Shown in pieces: positions 1 to 8,762 of a DNA stretch of 64,000 bases. Numbering within the stretch: position 1 is the first letter of the stretch; each line of letters opens with the position of its first letter. Made by a program: the position numbers and the translations under genes. The notes beneath the pieces are model-generated. The model had not been told where the DNA came from, searched no databases, and was given only the letters and a program-made list of their open reading frames with translations. This DNA is from Methyloterricola oryzae (GTDB lineage: Bacteria > Pseudomonadota > Gammaproteobacteria > Methylococcales > Methylococcaceae): the NCBI RefSeq assembly GCF_000934725.1, contig NZ_JYNS01000001.1:496001-560000 (forward strand). The letters are read 5' to 3'.

Positions 1-2810
1 TTTTCCAGGCGCTTGATCGCCCGAATGGTGACGCTGGAAGCAGCCGCGAACTCGCCATCCGGCCCGAGCAACTTCTCAGCAGCCTTCTTGTCGCCTACCT
101 CGTTCCTCCTGACGACCTCCGCCGCGCAACGGTGGAACTTGGCGTGCGCCGTCTTCAACTCGCCAAAGGCACTCATGTCGGAATACTGGTCGCCGCCCTC
201 GCCGTGAATCCACTTACCCAGATCGCAGGCGTTGTCGCGCCCGACAACCGCCGGATCCAGCTTCTCGCCTGCACCATCCAGCGCGGCCCGCAGCCGCGTC
301 TTCCAACGGGTGTGGGCCTGAACGGCATTTTCCAGTAGCAGGGTTTCCTTGGCTTCCAGTTCTTCCTCGTCCGCCGCTTCGGGCACAGCTTTGGAAGCGC
401 GCTGCGGTGCCTGATCATGGTCGGCATGCCTCGCATCTACGCTGGCATCGATCATTTCCTCATCCAGGATCAGCAGCTTATCGGAGAAGGTCATGGTCTT
501 GCTCATGCGCACCAGACCCGTGATGTCCAAGATCAGGGCGACCTTGCCGTCACCCATGATGGTGGCGCCGGAAACGCCGGCGACCTTCTTGTAATTGGTC
601 TCCAGGCTCTTGATCACCACCTGGTGCTGCCCCAACAATTCATCCACCAACAGGGCCACGCGAACGCCGTCTGCCTCGACGATCATCAGGGTACCGTCTT
701 CCGGCCGCCTGATCCGGGTGGGCGCGTTGAATACCTGATGCAGTACGATCAGAGGCAGGTATTCGCCCCGGACATGCACCACCCAACCTTCGCCGCCAAC
801 GGTCTTGACGTCTTCCATCCTGGGCTGCAGGGATTCGATGATGCTGGTCAAGGGCACGATGAATATCTCACGGCCCACGGCGATGGACAGGCCATCCAGA
901 ATGGCCAAGGTCAGCGGCAACCGGATGGTCATCTTGGTGCCGGCGCCAGTATAGGATTCGATTTCGACGCGACCGCCCAGGCCTTCAATGTTCTTTTTCA
1001 CCACATCCATGCCAACTCCGCGGCCGGATACGTCGGTAACCACCTCGGCGGTTGAGAAGCCGGGTGCCATGATCAGGCCCCAGACTTCCTGGTCGCTCAT
1101 GGCGTCGGAAACCGGAAGGCCCTTCTCCCGCGCTTTGCTCAAAATCCTCTCGCGGTTCAACCCCGCGCCGTCGTCCTGTACCTCGATCACCACGTTGCCC
1201 CCCTGATGGAAGGCGCGCAGGATCAGGTTGCCCTTGGGATCTTTCCCCTTGGCGACACGGATATCGGGACCTTCGAGCCCATGATCCAAGCTGTTGCGGA
1301 CCAGATGCGTCAAAGGATCGGTAATCTTCTCGATCAGCCCCTTGTCCAGTTCTGTGCCTTCGCCCTGGGTCTTGAAGTTCACTTCCTTCTTCAGCTTCGA
1401 CGCCAGGTCCCGCACCATGCGCGGGAACCGGCTGAATACAAAGCTCATGGGCATCATGCGGATGGACATGACGGCTTCCTGCAGGTCGCGGGTATTGCGT
1501 TCCAGCAAGGCAACGCCATTGAGCAGGTTCTCGTGCTGGACCGGGTCCAACTCGGATGCCGTCTGCGCAAGCATGGCCTGGGTGATGACCAGTTCGCCCA
1601 CCAGATTGATGAGCTGATCGACCTTCTCCACGTTGACGCGGATGGATGAATCGGAGTGTGCTGCCGCCGCGGCGGTTTTCGGATCGGCCTTGGCCTCCGT
1701 ACTGGGTTTGGGCTCCACCGCCGCCGGCTTGGCGGCAGCGACAGGCGTGGCCGCTACGGCAGAAGCAGGCTTGGCGGGTGCTGGGACCGGCGCTGCTTTC
1801 TCCGTCGTGGGGGCTGCTTTCGCGGCAGGCGCTGGTTCTGCCTTGGCGGCAGGTGCAGGCGCTTTCTTAGCCACAGGCGCCGCCTCGGGTGGTTCCTCTG
1901 CGAAAAAGCCGAAACCGTCGTCCGCGGGCGCTTTCGCTGCCGCAGCAGGTTGGGCCTTGGTCGCAGGTTCTGGCTCATCCGGCCCATCGCCGAAGAAACC
2001 GAAGCCATCGTCATCTTCCAGTTTGGCGGGCTCTTTTGCAGCAGGTGCAGGCGCCGCTTTCGGCAATTCTGATGTGGCGGGCCTGGTCGCGCCCTCCAAT
2101 TCAATGGTGTACTGTTCCGGTTGCAGAAAGAAAGAGAAAGCCTCCGTGATATCCTCCTGGCCCTTGCGGTTGACGAGACGCAAGACGACCGGGGTGTCCG
2201 GCTTCTCACCAGCCTCGATCACTTCGAGAGCACCAAGATCCTTGAGACTGTCGAGCAGCCAATCATAGGAAGCCACTTCCGCCAGGGAGGTCCCAGCCCG
2301 GCTGAATTGAATACGGTAGGGCGTGCCTTCCGCCGGATATGCCGCGGTCGGTTGAGCCGGAGCTTCTTCGACTACCACAGCGGGTTCCGGTTTTTCGGCC
2401 TCTACGCTGGGTTGAAGCTGCTCGTCGCTGGCCAATTGGTTCAGCACGGCGCAAATGGCATCCGCCTGCTCCTGTTCCAGTACCGCGCCGCGCTGGCGGC
2501 TGTCGATCTGACTCTTGAGGATATCCGCAGCCTGCAGGAAGGCGTCGACCATCTTCTCGGTGGGCCGCAGCTCGGACTTTCTGAGTCTGTCGAGGAGAGT
2601 CTCGAGGATGTGCGTGACGTCGGTCATCTCCGAGAAGCCGAACATTCCGCTACCGCCTTTGATGGAGTGCGCGGCGCGAAAGATGGCGTTCAACTGGTCA
2701 AGGTCGGGCTCATCGAGATTCAGCGCGAGCAGGAGGGTCTCCATCTCGGCCAAATGTTCAAGGGCTTCCTCGAAAAAGGTCTGATAAAACTCGCTGAGGT
2801 CAAGGCTCAT
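1..2810 (-). CDS. cheA: Chemotaxis histidine kinase CheA with C-terminal CZB domain (3' end off window)
   Basis: Core kinase of a chemosensory array: it autophosphorylates and passes phosphate to CheY. The minus frame is open from an ATG at 2810 to the left edge (about 936 codons). In order: P1 Hpt domain with HSIKGG (phospho-accepting His48), a P2-like region near 165-240, an Ala/Pro-rich linker (about 245-390) with two DDGFGFF copies, P3 dimerisation, the P4 ATPase (VRNSLDHG N-box, DDGAGL, GRGVGMD), and the CheW-like P5. After P5 the frame continues through a roughly 40-residue acidic linker into a chemoreceptor zinc-binding (CZB) domain with AHTRW, CDLGKW and TAHAKFH, which supply the expected His, Cys, His, His ligands. 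A CZB tail on CheA is unusual; it is normally found on receptors or diguanylate cyclases. It is the last of three co-directional genes. The stop codon is not visible. Confidence 0.93.
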   Translation of the reverse strand, partial: MSLDLSEFYQTFFEEALEHLAEMETLLLALNLDEPDLDQLNAIFRAAHSIKGGSGMFGFSEMTDVTHILETLLDRLRKSELRPTEKMVDAFLQAADILKSQIDSRQRGAVLEQEQADAICAVLNQLASDEQLQPSVEAEKPEPAVVVEEAPAQPTAAYPAEGTPYRIQFSRAGTSLAEVASYDWLLDSLKDLGALEVIEAGEKPDTPVVLRLVNRKGQEDITEAFSFFLQPEQYTIELEGATRPATSELPKAAPAPAAKEPAKLEDDDGFGFFGDGPDEPEPATKAQPAAAAKAPADDGFGFFAEEPPEAAPVAKKAPAPAAKAEPAPAAKAAPTTEKAAPVPAPAKPASAVAATPVAAAKPAAVEPKPSTEAKADPKTAAAAAHSDSSIRVNVEKVDQLINLVGELVITQAMLAQTASELDPVQHENLLNGVALLERNTRDLQEAVMSIRMMPMSFVFSRFPRMVRDLASKLKKEVNFKTQGEGTELDKGLIEKITDPLTHLVRNSLDHGLEGPDIRVAKGKDPKGNLILRAFHQGGNVVIEVQDDGAGLNRERILSKAREKGLPVSDAMSDQEVWGLIMAPGFSTAEVVTDVSGRGVGMDVVKKNIEGLGGRVEIESYTGAGTKMTIRLPLTLAILDGLSIAVGREIFIVPLTSIIESLQPRMEDVKTVGGEGWVVHVRGEYLPLIVLHQVFNAPTRIRRPEDGTLMIVEADGVRVALLVDELLGQHQVVIKSLETNYKKVAGVSGATIMGDGKVALILDITGLVRMSKTMTFSDKLLILDEEMIDASVDARHADHDQAPQRASKAVPEAADEEELEAKETLLLENAVQAHTRWKTRLRAALDGAGEKLDPAVVGRDNACDLGKWIHGEGGDQYSDMSAFGELKTAHAKFHRCAAEVVRRNEVGDKKAAEKLLGPDGEFAAASSVTIRAIKRLE

Positions 2811-2859
2811 GGGAAACAACCTTCAAGCTGGAAATCCAAACGGCCGGGGGTAGCAAGGT

Positions 2860-3225
2860 CTACCCCAGTACCTTCCTCACGACTTGGATGAGCTTCTCGG
2901 GATCAAACGGCTTCACCATCCAGCCCGTGGCCCCTACTGCCTTGCCCTGCGCCTTCATGGCGTCGCTCGACTCCGTGGTCAGCATGAGAATGGGGACTTT
3001 GGCGTATTCGGGCAGCGCACGCAGTGACTTGATCAGAGTCAGACCATCCATGCGCGGCATGTTCTGGTCGGTCAGCACCAAATCAAATGCAGCCCCCTTG
3101 GCCTTTTCCAAGCCGTCCTGGCCGTCGACTGCTTCGACGACATCGAAGCCCGCACTCTTTAGGGTGAAGTTGACCATTTTGCGGATCGAAACCGAATCGT
3201 CCACCGCAAGTATCGTCTTATTCAT
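2860..3225 (-). CDS. cheY: Chemotaxis response regulator CheY
   Basis: Single-domain receiver of 121 residues. The acidic pocket Asp9-Asp10, phospho-acceptor Asp53 (LTDQNMPRMDG), Thr83 (LTTES) and Lys105 (VKPF) are all present, so it should accept phosphate from CheA and bind flagellar FliM or an equivalent output. It lies 49 bases upstream of cheA and 47 downstream of the CheZ-like gene on the same strand, consistent with one operon. The length is normal for CheY. Confidence 0.95.
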   Translation of the reverse strand: MNKTILAVDDSVSIRKMVNFTLKSAGFDVVEAVDGQDGLEKAKGAAFDLVLTDQNMPRMDGLTLIKSLRALPEYAKVPILMLTTESSDAMKAQGKAVGATGWMVKPFDPEKLIQVVRKVLG

Positions 3226-3272
3226 GGATCCAATGCTCCTGTCAAAAACCGGTCCGGCGTCGTCTGCGACAA

Positions 3273-3863
3273 CTAGAATAGCTCAATCTCTCCGGTCCTC
3301 ATGTGGCCCTGAGATACCGGATTGGTCTTGTGTTCGTCGATGATGGCGACATGGCGCGCGATGGATTCCCGAAGGTGTTCCAACAGTTCGGCCAAGCTCG
3401 CCCAATTCTGTGCTTCCGAGGCCGCCTGAATCTCACCCAGTACCCCGCGCATCGCTGTTACGCGGTGCAGCGCATGATCGATCAACTGATTGGTCAGGTC
3501 CTGAAACTGTAGCGTGCGGACCGCCGTGTTGAGCAACTGTTCCAACTCACTGGTACCGGCGTATTCCGGTTCAGCCGTCAGGGGAGAGGAGTCTCCCCCT
3601 TTGTTCTGCGCCTCGCGTCCCGAAAGATGCGACAAGCGGATGCCCGGATGCTGAGCCAGTTGCTCGTTGATACCACTGAAGCATTCGGTCAGGGTATCGA
3701 TGGCATCTTTCAGCAGACTCTGGGTCTGCGTCAGTTCATTGTCGGAAAACTGGAGTTGCCTACTGAATTCCACCGCCATATAACGGAGCACACCCTGAGT
3801 TTCCAACCGAAGCATCTCCAGGTGCTCGCTGGCACCGGAGGACGATGCGGACATGTCGTTCAT
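3273..3863 (-). CDS. CheZ-like coiled-coil protein, putative CheY-P phosphatase
   Basis: First gene of the cheY-cheA cluster. Numbered from the upstream GTG at 3890, it is a mostly helical protein whose second half contains LQFQDLTNQLID. That matches the DxxxQ phosphatase signature of CheZ (E. coli Asp143/Gln147 in QDLTGQ), here Asp131 and Gln135. A flexible linker rich in Gly, Ser and Pro precedes it, and the chain ends in the short acidic-hydrophobic tail GEIELF, in the place of the CheY-binding tail of CheZ. Overall length and sequence are not those of standard CheZ, so the assignment rests on the motif and position. The ATG at 3863 is preferred; a GTG at 3890 would add nine residues. Confidence 0.65.
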   Translation of the reverse strand: MNDMSASSSGASEHLEMLRLETQGVLRYMAVEFSRQLQFSDNELTQTQSLLKDAIDTLTECFSGINEQLAQHPGIRLSHLSGREAQNKGGDSSPLTAEPEYAGTSELEQLLNTAVRTLQFQDLTNQLIDHALHRVTAMRGVLGEIQAASEAQNWASLAELLEHLRESIARHVAIIDEHKTNPVSQGHMRTGEIELF

Positions 3864-4286
3864 GAGCTCAAACCTACGGTTACATGGCACCTATCAGCCA
3901 ATTGATTACGCACGCAACAACTCCTTCTGGGACACGACACAACGCAAACGCCGGTTCAATTCAAAGCAACCCAACAAGCCAGCGCTTCCCGCCGTCCACG
4001 AACGGAGAACCGGCCAATGGCATCGAGCCGGTCCCCGCCTTGAGAATGGATGATCAGGATCGCCGGCTCATCATGCAGAGCCCTGACGACCACTGGCTTT
4101 GACAGCGCGTGCGGAAGGCTTCCTGTAAGCCGATGCCAGTCCGCAACAAGCGAGAGCACTCAGCGGGTATCAGCCTGAGTGGAGTATAGTAGAATGCAGA
4201 TTTTTGTTAGGCGGACACGTGGAGGCATCAGGCCTTGTGTGCTCCGGCTCCGCCGAACCTGGCTCTGCGCCCGATCAGGCCGGGTT
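3864..4286. other. Intergenic region between the chemotaxis genes and glgP
   Basis: About 420 bases separate the chemotaxis operon from the 3' end of glgP. Short open frames occur on both strands, but none has a convincing ribosome-binding site, family motif or coding bias. The region should hold the promoter of the minus-strand chemotaxis operon, but no clear -35/-10 or sigma-28/sigma-54 element was identified. Confidence 0.5.
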
Positions 4287-6752
4287 TCAGGCTTGACTGA
4301 CGTTCCAGATCAGGTCGGCGTATTCGCGGATGGTGCGGTCGCTGGAGAAACGCCCCGAGCCAGCCACATTCAAGAGTGCCTTCCTGGCCCATTCCTCGGG
4401 TTGTTGAAACAGCAGGTCGACGCGGGCCTGGCATTCCACATAGGACGCGAAGTCCGCCAGTACGCAGTACCTGTCGCCGCCCGTCAACAACGAATCGATC
4501 AGAGGTCTAAAGCGCCCCACTTCCCCCGGCGAAAAATGACCATTCGCGATCAGATCGAGGGCCTGCCCCAAATCAGCGTTACCGTGGTAGTAGTCCCAGG
4601 GGTTGTAGCCGCCGTTGCGCAAATCGCGCACGCCATCGGCGGTGAGTCCGAAAATGAAGAAGTTCTCCTCGCCAACTTCCTCGCGGATCTCGATATTGGC
4701 GCCATCCAGAGTGCCGATGGTCAGGGCGCCATTCAGGGCCATTTTCATGTTGCTGGTCCCTGATGCCTCGGTGCCCGCCGTGGAAATCTGCTCGGACAGG
4801 TCCACCGCCGGGATCAATTCCATCGCCCGCGACACATTGTAGTTGGGCACAAATACCAGCTTGAGCTTTCCGCCAATGGCGGAATCGTGGTTTACCACCT
4901 CGGCCACGTCGTTGATGAGCTTGATGATAAGCTTGGCCATCCGGTAGCCGGGCGCTGCCTTGCCGCCGAGTATGACACAGCGGTTGGCCACTGCCGCATC
5001 CGGATTCTGGCGCAGGAAGTTGTAACGGGTGATCACGTGCAGGATATTGAGGAGTTGGCGCTTGTACTCATGTATCCGCTTGATCTGGACATCGAAAAGG
5101 CTTTGGGGGTCCAGCTCGATGCCTTGCCGTTTGGCAATCAGCTCGCTCAAGCGCTGCTTATTGGACACTTTCACCGCCCGGAACTCCTTCAGCAAAGCCG
5201 GATCAGCGGCGACGCTTCGCAGCTCCGATAACCGTTCCAAGTTGTTGACCCAGCCGGTGCCGATGGCGTGATTGATCAGGGAAGACAGCCCCGGATTAAT
5301 CTGGTTGAGCCAACGCCTGGGCGTGACGCCATTGGTGATGTTGACGAAACGTTCCGGAAAAAGTGCCGCGAAGTCGCGGAAAATGGTGCTCTTCATCAAC
5401 TCGGAATGCAGCTTGGCGACACCGTTGACCTTATGGCTGCCAATGATGGCCAGATAGGCCATGCGCACGCGCTTTTCACCTTCCTCGTCGATCAATGAGA
5501 CCCGCCGCAACAGATCCAGGTCGCCCGGGTGCTGCTGGCTGAGTCCACGCAGGAAACGAAAGTTGATCTCGTAGATGATCTGCAGATGTCGCGGCAGCAG
5601 ACTTTCGAACAGCCTCACCGGCCAGGTTTCCAGGGCCTCCGGCTGCAAGGTGTGATTGGTGTAGGAAAACGTGCGGACGGTGATGTCCCAGGCTCTTTCC
5701 CACTCGATCCCATAAACATCCATGAGCAGGCGCATGAGTTCAGGAATGGCGATGCAGGGGTGGGTGTCATTGAGCTGAATCGCCGCTTCATTGGGCAATT
5801 CGTCGAAGCGGTCGTGGTCTTCCGAAAATTTCCGCAGGATATCCTGCAAGGATGCACAGACGAAGAAGTACTCCTGCTTCAAGCGCAGTTCGCGTCCCAT
5901 CTCCGTTGTGTCGTCGGGGTAGAGGACCTTGGACAGATTCTCCGAGTCGTTCTTCTCCTCAACGGCGCGGATGTAATTGCCCTCGTTGAAATAGGCCAGC
6001 TCGAAGTCGCGCGAGGCTTTTGCCGACCACAGACGCAGGTTGTTGACCGTCTCACCGCCGTAGCCGGGTACCGGCATGTCATAGGCCATGGCCATGACAT
6101 CCTCGGTGTCGACCCACTGATGCCTGGGCCTGCCCTGCTCGTCCAGCAATTCCTGGACACGACCGCCAAACTGTACCCTGAACAACAGCTCGGGCCTGGA
6201 GAACTCCCATGGATTTCCATAACGCAGCCAGTTGTCGGGCCGCTCGATCTGGGCGCCATTTTCGATGCTCTGCGCAAACATCCCGTACTCATAGCGGATG
6301 CCATAGCCGAAACCGGGCAGGTGCAGGGAAGCTAGGGAGTCCAGAAAACACGCGGCCAGCCGCCCCAGGCCGCCATTGCCCAGCCCAGCCTCCTCCTCCA
6401 TTTCGCTCACCCCCTCCAGTTCCAACCCCACGTCCTCCAGAACCTGCCGGATCTTGTCTTCCAGGCCCAGGTTGAGCAGGCTGTTTTGTAAAGCCCGGCC
6501 GATCAGGAATTCCATGGAGAGGTAATAGACGCGCTTCGCATCGTTCAAATAGTACGAGCGCATGGTTTCCATCCAACGCTGGGTCAAGCAGTCCCGGATC
6601 AAGTAGGCCAACGCGAAGAACCAGTCCCGCTCCCCGCATTCGATTGGATCCTTGCCTATGGTGTACATGAGCCGGTTGAACAATGCGCGCTTCAATGCCG
6701 GGACGTCGTGGGTGTCCGGGGCGTCGTAGGTTTCTTGGACAGTAGGGGGCAT
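4287..6752 (-). CDS. glgP: Glycogen phosphorylase
   Basis: Releases glucose 1-phosphate from alpha-1,4-glucan ends in the cytoplasm. The 821-residue length is typical. It has the family N-terminal region (YYLSMEFLIGR, LGNGGLGRLAACF) and the pyridoxal-phosphate motif EASGTSNMK with the cofactor lysine at 670, followed by NGALTIGTLDGANIEI. AGGA sits nine bases before the ATG. It is apparently monocistronic on the minus strand, with no other glycogen gene in the window. An inverted repeat 70-90 bases upstream may be an operator. Confidence 0.97.
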   Translation of the reverse strand: MPPTVQETYDAPDTHDVPALKRALFNRLMYTIGKDPIECGERDWFFALAYLIRDCLTQRWMETMRSYYLNDAKRVYYLSMEFLIGRALQNSLLNLGLEDKIRQVLEDVGLELEGVSEMEEEAGLGNGGLGRLAACFLDSLASLHLPGFGYGIRYEYGMFAQSIENGAQIERPDNWLRYGNPWEFSRPELLFRVQFGGRVQELLDEQGRPRHQWVDTEDVMAMAYDMPVPGYGGETVNNLRLWSAKASRDFELAYFNEGNYIRAVEEKNDSENLSKVLYPDDTTEMGRELRLKQEYFFVCASLQDILRKFSEDHDRFDELPNEAAIQLNDTHPCIAIPELMRLLMDVYGIEWERAWDITVRTFSYTNHTLQPEALETWPVRLFESLLPRHLQIIYEINFRFLRGLSQQHPGDLDLLRRVSLIDEEGEKRVRMAYLAIIGSHKVNGVAKLHSELMKSTIFRDFAALFPERFVNITNGVTPRRWLNQINPGLSSLINHAIGTGWVNNLERLSELRSVAADPALLKEFRAVKVSNKQRLSELIAKRQGIELDPQSLFDVQIKRIHEYKRQLLNILHVITRYNFLRQNPDAAVANRCVILGGKAAPGYRMAKLIIKLINDVAEVVNHDSAIGGKLKLVFVPNYNVSRAMELIPAVDLSEQISTAGTEASGTSNMKMALNGALTIGTLDGANIEIREEVGEENFFIFGLTADGVRDLRNGGYNPWDYYHGNADLGQALDLIANGHFSPGEVGRFRPLIDSLLTGGDRYCVLADFASYVECQARVDLLFQQPEEWARKALLNVAGSGRFSSDRTIREYADLIWNVSQA

Positions 6753-6824
6753 GGAAAAACATCCTGTAACATTGAAGAGGGAAGATGGGGCCCGGACTCT
6801 GCCAGGCGCGTCGCTAATCTTACA

Positions 6825-6842
6825 TCAGGCAAGCCTGCCTGA
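6825..6842. repeat. Inverted repeat upstream of glgP
   Basis: Perfect 7-base arms TCAGGCA / TGCCTGA around a 4-base spacer, 73-90 bases before the glgP start codon. On the glgP strand a TAAGAT hexamer follows immediately, so the repeat could be an operator overlapping a promoter. No regulator family was matched. Confidence 0.4.
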
Positions 6843-6909
6843 AGATGACAGCTCGATCAAACTCAAAGCTTCCCAAAGCGGCCCCGATATTCTCAAGGTC
6901 CTGAAACGA

Positions 6910-6940
6910 GAAACGCCTCCACGAAGGAGGCGTTTTCTCT
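6910..6940 (-). terminator. Rho-independent terminator of the sigma-54 activator gene
   Basis: Perfect 10-base-pair stem AAACGCCTCC / GGAGGCGTTT at 6911-6920 and 6926-6935 with a short loop. It lies just after the stop of the minus-strand gene ending at 6963. On the minus strand the stem is followed by a T-rich stretch (TTTCTCGTTT). It may also act on transcripts coming from the other side. Confidence 0.8.
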
Positions 6941-6962
6941 AACCAGGCAACGGCTCGCTACT

Positions 6963-7904
6963 TCAGCTGATACCGTATTTCTGCATGCGGTACAGCAAAG
7001 TGTCGCGCGAAATACCGAGGAGACGGGCAGAACGGCTGCGATTGCCGTTGGTTCGGGTCAAAGCCTGCTGGATCAGGTCGATTTCAACCTTCTCCAACTC
7101 GATGCCCAATTCCGGCAGCGCGAATATGGACTTCTGCGCTGGCGCACGATTGATGAACTCAGCGGGCAAATTGCCTTCCTCAATGATGCGGCCGGCCAGC
7201 AGGATGGAAAGCCGCTCGCACACATTGCGCAACTCGCGGACATTTCCCGGCCACGGATACGCGTGCAGCCGCGACATCGCGGATTTGCCAAAATTAACCA
7301 CCGGCAGGTTATGGTCCGCTGCGAAGCGCTTGACGAAATGAGTGAGCAACAGCTGAATGTCGCCCAGGCGGTCACGCAGGGGAGGAATTTCAAGGGGCAC
7401 CACGTTCAGGCGGTAAAACAGGTCACGCCGGAACTCGCCACGGGCGATCTTGTCTTCCAGATTCGCGTTGGTGGCCGCAATGATGCGAACATCCACGGTA
7501 AGCGTATGGGTGTCGCCAACCGGTTGGATCTCGCCGGTTTCCAGAAAGCGCAACAGCTTGGCCTGCAGTGGCAGCGGCAAGGAGTCCACTTCATCGAGGA
7601 ACAGCGTACCACCATCCGCCGCGTGCAAGCGACCGATCTGGTTGGAAACGGCACCGGTAAAGGCGCCCTTGCGGTGGCCGAACAGTTCCGATTCGGCGAT
7701 GGCCTCTGGCAGCGCCGCGCAGTTCAGGGTAATGAACGGCTTGTCGCTTCGAGGGCTGTGTTGTTGGAGCGCACTGGCCAGAACCTCCTTGCCGGTTCCA
7801 GTTTCACCTACAATCAGCACGGTGACGTCCGTCGCCGCGACCATGCTGGCACTTCTCAAGAGTGCTTCAAAATTAGGTGACTGCCCAATCAGTGCCTCAA
7901 ACAT
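6963..7904 (-). CDS. PspF-like sigma-54 activator (AAA+ domain plus Fis-type HTH, no sensor domain)
   Basis: Bacterial enhancer-binding protein that opens sigma-54 promoters by ATP hydrolysis. Visible in order: Walker A GETGTGKE, the sigma-54 contact loop GAFTGA, Walker B GGTLFLDEVD, the arginine-finger region FRRDLFYRLNV, PWPGNVREL, and a C-terminal Fis-type helix-turn-helix ending NGNRSRSARLLGISRDTLLYRM. There is no N-terminal receiver, GAF or PAS domain, as in PspF, so activity must be set by a partner or by expression. The ATG at 7904 has GAGGG seven bases upstream and starts just after the upstream gene; an ATG at 7922 would overlap it by 14 bases. It is probably co-transcribed with the membrane-protein gene. 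Confidence 0.9.
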   Translation of the reverse strand: MFEALIGQSPNFEALLRSASMVAATDVTVLIVGETGTGKEVLASALQQHSPRSDKPFITLNCAALPEAIAESELFGHRKGAFTGAVSNQIGRLHAADGGTLFLDEVDSLPLPLQAKLLRFLETGEIQPVGDTHTLTVDVRIIAATNANLEDKIARGEFRRDLFYRLNVVPLEIPPLRDRLGDIQLLLTHFVKRFAADHNLPVVNFGKSAMSRLHAYPWPGNVRELRNVCERLSILLAGRIIEEGNLPAEFINRAPAQKSIFALPELGIELEKVEIDLIQQALTRTNGNRSRSARLLGISRDTLLYRMQKYGIS

Positions 7905-7908
7905 AAGC

Positions 7909-8640
7909 TCACCCTCTGCCATGTAACTCGTGTAATACCATTGGATTCAGCCAGGGGAACGCAGCCAGCAGGGCAAGCAGGATCAACGAGACCCCAGCGA
8001 GCTGCCGGAACTTCCTCATACTGGATAACCGCATCATCAGGCTGGTCATAATACCAACCCCAATAACCGCAGGTAAAGTACCTAAGCCAAATGCGAGCAT
8101 GGTCAGCGTGCTGCGGACCTCATTGCCAGCAGTCGTCGCCAGGGTGAGGGCGGCGTAAACGAGGCCGCAGGGCAGCCAACCCCAGATCATTCCGAACACG
8201 TAAGCCTGACCCAGCGTTTCAACCGGAATCAGGCGCCGTCCGTAGGGCTCGATCAACCGCCAGACCACGGCTCCAGCCTTTTCGATGTAGGCGAAGCGGG
8301 GAAACCAGCCCGCAATGTGCAGCCCTGCGCCGGCCATGATCAGCGCGGAGATGATCTGCAGAATGCGGTGACCCTGCCCTTCGCCCAGAGGCAGCATCAG
8401 CACGTTATGCAGCAGTCCGGCGAAGAATCCGCCCATGGCGTAACTGGTAATACGGCCCAGGTTGTAGCTGAAAACAAAGGGCAGTAGCTGCGCCTTGTTC
8501 TCGCGAATCTCCCGGCGCAAGCTCAATGTCAGCGATCCGATGATGGACCCGCACATACTCAGGCAGTGCAAGGCGCTGAACAACCCCATGACCAGAGCCA
8601 CGAGGTAGGACGTGCTGAAGCCGCTCTCTAGATGGTGCAT
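7909..8640 (-). CDS. TauE/SafE - UreH-like (DsbD_2) membrane protein
   Basis: Polytopic inner-membrane protein of about 243 residues. The first transmembrane segment carries ALHCLSMCG, the HCxxMCG signature of the family variously called UreH-like, cytochrome c biogenesis transmembrane or sulfite exporter TauE/SafE. A later segment has GWLPCGLVYAAL. Relatives cluster with cbb3 oxidase and copper or thiol-redox genes, so a metal or thiol transport role is possible but unproven here. The ATG at 8640 is preferred to one at 8703, which would place the start inside the palindromic operator. The next gene encodes a sensorless sigma-54 activator, which this membrane protein might control. Confidence 0.82.
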   Translation of the reverse strand: MHHLESGFSTSYLVALVMGLFSALHCLSMCGSIIGSLTLSLRREIRENKAQLLPFVFSYNLGRITSYAMGGFFAGLLHNVLMLPLGEGQGHRILQIISALIMAGAGLHIAGWFPRFAYIEKAGAVVWRLIEPYGRRLIPVETLGQAYVFGMIWGWLPCGLVYAALTLATTAGNEVRSTLTMLAFGLGTLPAVIGVGIMTSLMMRLSSMRKFRQLAGVSLILLALLAAFPWLNPMVLHELHGRG

Positions 8641-8688
8641 AGTGCCTGGGACTTTCCTTGGATCCAGCTGAGCCAAACAGAGCGCAAT

Positions 8689-8724
8689 TGTGTCATATGA
8701 CACACCAATAAGTCATATCACACA
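8689..8724. promoter_or_regulatory. Tandem palindromic operator
   Basis: A perfect 16-base palindrome TGTGTCATATGACACA at 8689-8704 is followed exactly 20 bases later by TAAGTCATATCACACA (13 of 16 identical) at 8709-8724. Two copies two helical turns apart, 49-84 bases before the start of the TauE/UreH-like gene, look like a dimer-binding operator pair. The sequence does not fit the usual FNR (TTGAT-N4-ATCAA) or CRP (TGTGA-N6-TCACA) consensus well, so the protein that binds it is unknown. Confidence 0.65.
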
Positions 8725-8762
8725 CCCCTGCGCATCGGCCACCGCCACCACATGAAACTAAC

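Noticed and set aside
417-1055. Plus-strand 212-codon frame opposite cheA
   Set aside because: Antisense to strongly conserved CheA P4-P5 sequence; no motif.
8689-8724. The tandem palindrome as a NorR, FNR or CRP site
   Set aside because: Core spacing is GTCA-N2-TGAC rather than the NorR GTCA-N3-TGAC, and it does not fit TTGAT-N4-ATCAA or TGTGA-N6-TCACA; kept as an unknown operator.
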